A DNA stretch of 5,964 bases, taken from contig JAFXBH010000008.1 in the NCBI GenBank assembly GCA_017521875.1, forward strand, positions 1-5,964, given 5' to 3'. The notes under the pieces are model-generated. The model was not told the origin of the DNA. It made no database searches and saw only the letters and a program-made list of their open reading frames with translations. Both the position numbers and the translations under genes were made by a program. The DNA comes from Oscillospiraceae bacterium. Its GTDB lineage: Bacteria > Bacillota > Clostridia > Oscillospirales > Oscillospiraceae. Each line of letters begins with the position of its first letter. Position 1 is the stretch's first letter. Positions 4,959-5,964 of the stretch are shown here, piece by piece.

Positions 4959-5964
4959 TTACGCCTTCTTGGGGCTGCCGGGTTTGAACAGACCCTTCAG
5001 CAGTTCTTTGGCTGCCTGGTCACAGTCATCACCGGGCACCACATAATCGCAGATCTCTGCGTTCTTGGTTTCCGAATCCAGAGCCAGCAGTCGGCTGACC
5101 TTCTCATTGTTGCTCAGTTGTTTTTCCAATACGGAGGCAACCAGATCCCGTTTTCTCCGCTTGACATACACCGTTGCCACATTGGAAAAGTGGGTCTTCA
5201 GCGACATAGCGCCGCAGATATCCATCACCGTCAGCACATTTTTTCCGGAGGCAAGAATTTCTTCTACATCTTGTTTCCGGGAACCGTAACAATGGCCGGC
5301 ATACATGGTAGATTCAAACAGTTCGCCCTTTTCCTGCATCTCCCGGAAGGCTTCCAGAGAGATATAATGATACCATCCTCCGCCCTGCAGACCCACGGTG
5401 GCATCGGTGGTATAACTGGTGAGTTTTTCAAACCGCTTGCTCCGCTTCATCAACCGCTGGGCAATGTCTGTCTTGCCACTGCCGGAGGGACCCACCAACA
5501 CCACAATGCCCGGCTGATCCGGATTGAAGCGGTGGGTTTTTGCACTGTAACTGTCAGAGATGATCTCCACCAGTTTCAGAAATTCGTCGTAGGTGTTCAC
5601 CGCCAGAATACCGGTAGCATCCTGGTTCCAAGGGCGGCGCATCAAAATGGGATAGGCTGCGTTGGAACGGGTCACATTGTGCATACCATCATCAAACAGG
5701 ATATCCACATCGATCTTATCCTTTCGGGATCCCATATAAATATGGTCCGCAGGGATCTCCGGAAATTCCTCCATCAGCCGCTGGGCGCGAATGCTCATAA
5801 ACTGGGGATACACAGAAGTGGATACAAACACCTCTGTCAGTTGGGACAGTTTCTTCACAAACTGCCGGGCGCCCTTGATCACCGGCTGGCTGCGGTAGAA
5901 CTCCGGATCCTGGAAGATTTCAAAAATCACATCCGCCCGGGTGCCCAACTTGCCCCAGCGATCC
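4959..5964 (-). CDS. 5'(3')-deoxyribonucleotidase-like / guanylate-kinase-like fusion protein (5' end cut by window edge)
   Basis: The gene runs off the right edge; the frame stays open to the last bases (DRWGKL before the TTG at 5948), so that TTG is probably not the true start. Numbering from it, residues 1-130 resemble the C-terminal two-thirds of the HAD-type NT5C nucleotidase: DPEFYRSQPVIKGA (14-27), FVSTS (41-45) in the motif II position, and RKDKIDVDILFDD (75-87) with the motif III lysine and motif IV Asp86-Asp87. The nucleophile motif DxD lies outside the window. Residues 147-325 resemble guanylate kinase: P-loop GPSGSGKT (153-160), LTSYTT (176-181), GELFES (208-213), YGSRKQDVEEILASGKNVL (221-239), VMDICGA (241-247) and CDYVV (300-304). 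The usual TTRxPRxGE segment is TTDATVGLQG here, so both GMP-binding arginines are missing. This suggests another substrate or a regulatory role. It is followed after three bases by the PHP gene. Confidence 0.87.
   Translation of the reverse strand, partial: DRWGKLGTRADVIFEIFQDPEFYRSQPVIKGARQFVKKLSQLTEVFVSTSVYPQFMSIRAQRLMEEFPEIPADHIYMGSRKDKIDVDILFDDGMHNVTRSNAAYPILMRRPWNQDATGILAVNTYDEFLKLVEIISDSYSAKTHRFNPDQPGIVVLVGPSGSGKTDIAQRLMKRSKRFEKLTSYTTDATVGLQGGGWYHYISLEAFREMQEKGELFESTMYAGHCYGSRKQDVEEILASGKNVLTVMDICGAMSLKTHFSNVATVYVKRRKRDLVASVLEKQLSNNEKVSRLLALDSETKNAEICDYVVPGDDCDQAAKELLKGLFKPGSPKKA

Noticed and set aside
5946..5948. TTG at 5948 as the start of the fusion gene
   Set aside because: The frame is open to the window edge with family-like residues upstream, and the nucleotidase domain would lack its nucleophile motif; the gene is more likely truncated by the edge.

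Overview
All genes lie on the minus strand and are tightly packed. Strong purine-rich ribosome sites, a lipoprotein signal with a Bacillota-style lipobox, roughly balanced base composition with AT-rich gaps, and the protein families present all suggest an anaerobic Bacillota of the class Clostridia, plausibly an Oscillospirales-type gut bacterium. That placement is inference; no marker gene is present.

In transcription order (right to left), the window opens inside a gene cut by its right edge. This gene fuses a 5'(3')-deoxyribonucleotidase-like HAD domain to a guanylate-kinase-like P-loop domain. Three bases later comes a PHP-domain metal-dependent phosphoesterase with a complete set of metal ligands. 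After 13 bases comes an RDD-family membrane protein with an unusually long acidic loop.

After a 42-base AT-rich gap comes a complete import cassette of the carbohydrate uptake transporter 1 (CUT1/MalFGK/UgpAEC) type: the ATPase, a MalF/UgpA-like permease and a MalG/UgpE-like permease, with intergenic distances of 1 and 13 bases. An 88-base gap holding a perfect inverted repeat separates these from the solute-binding lipoprotein, of which only the first 85 codons are inside the left edge. Its N-terminus has a lipobox and an Asn-Pro-Ser-Gly repeat tether.

The transporter genes clearly work together: the lipoprotein captures a solute, the two permeases form the channel and the ATPase drives import. 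The substrate cannot be read from the sequence; sugars or glycerol-3-phosphate-like compounds are the usual ones for this family. The first three genes may share a transcript with each other, and perhaps with the transporter. The nucleotidase/kinase fusion and the PHP enzyme both suggest nucleotide or phosphoester metabolism. The most unusual item is the fusion protein, whose kinase half keeps the ATP-binding loop but has lost the arginines that guanylate kinases use to hold GMP. No mobile element, CRISPR array, tRNA or rRNA was seen.
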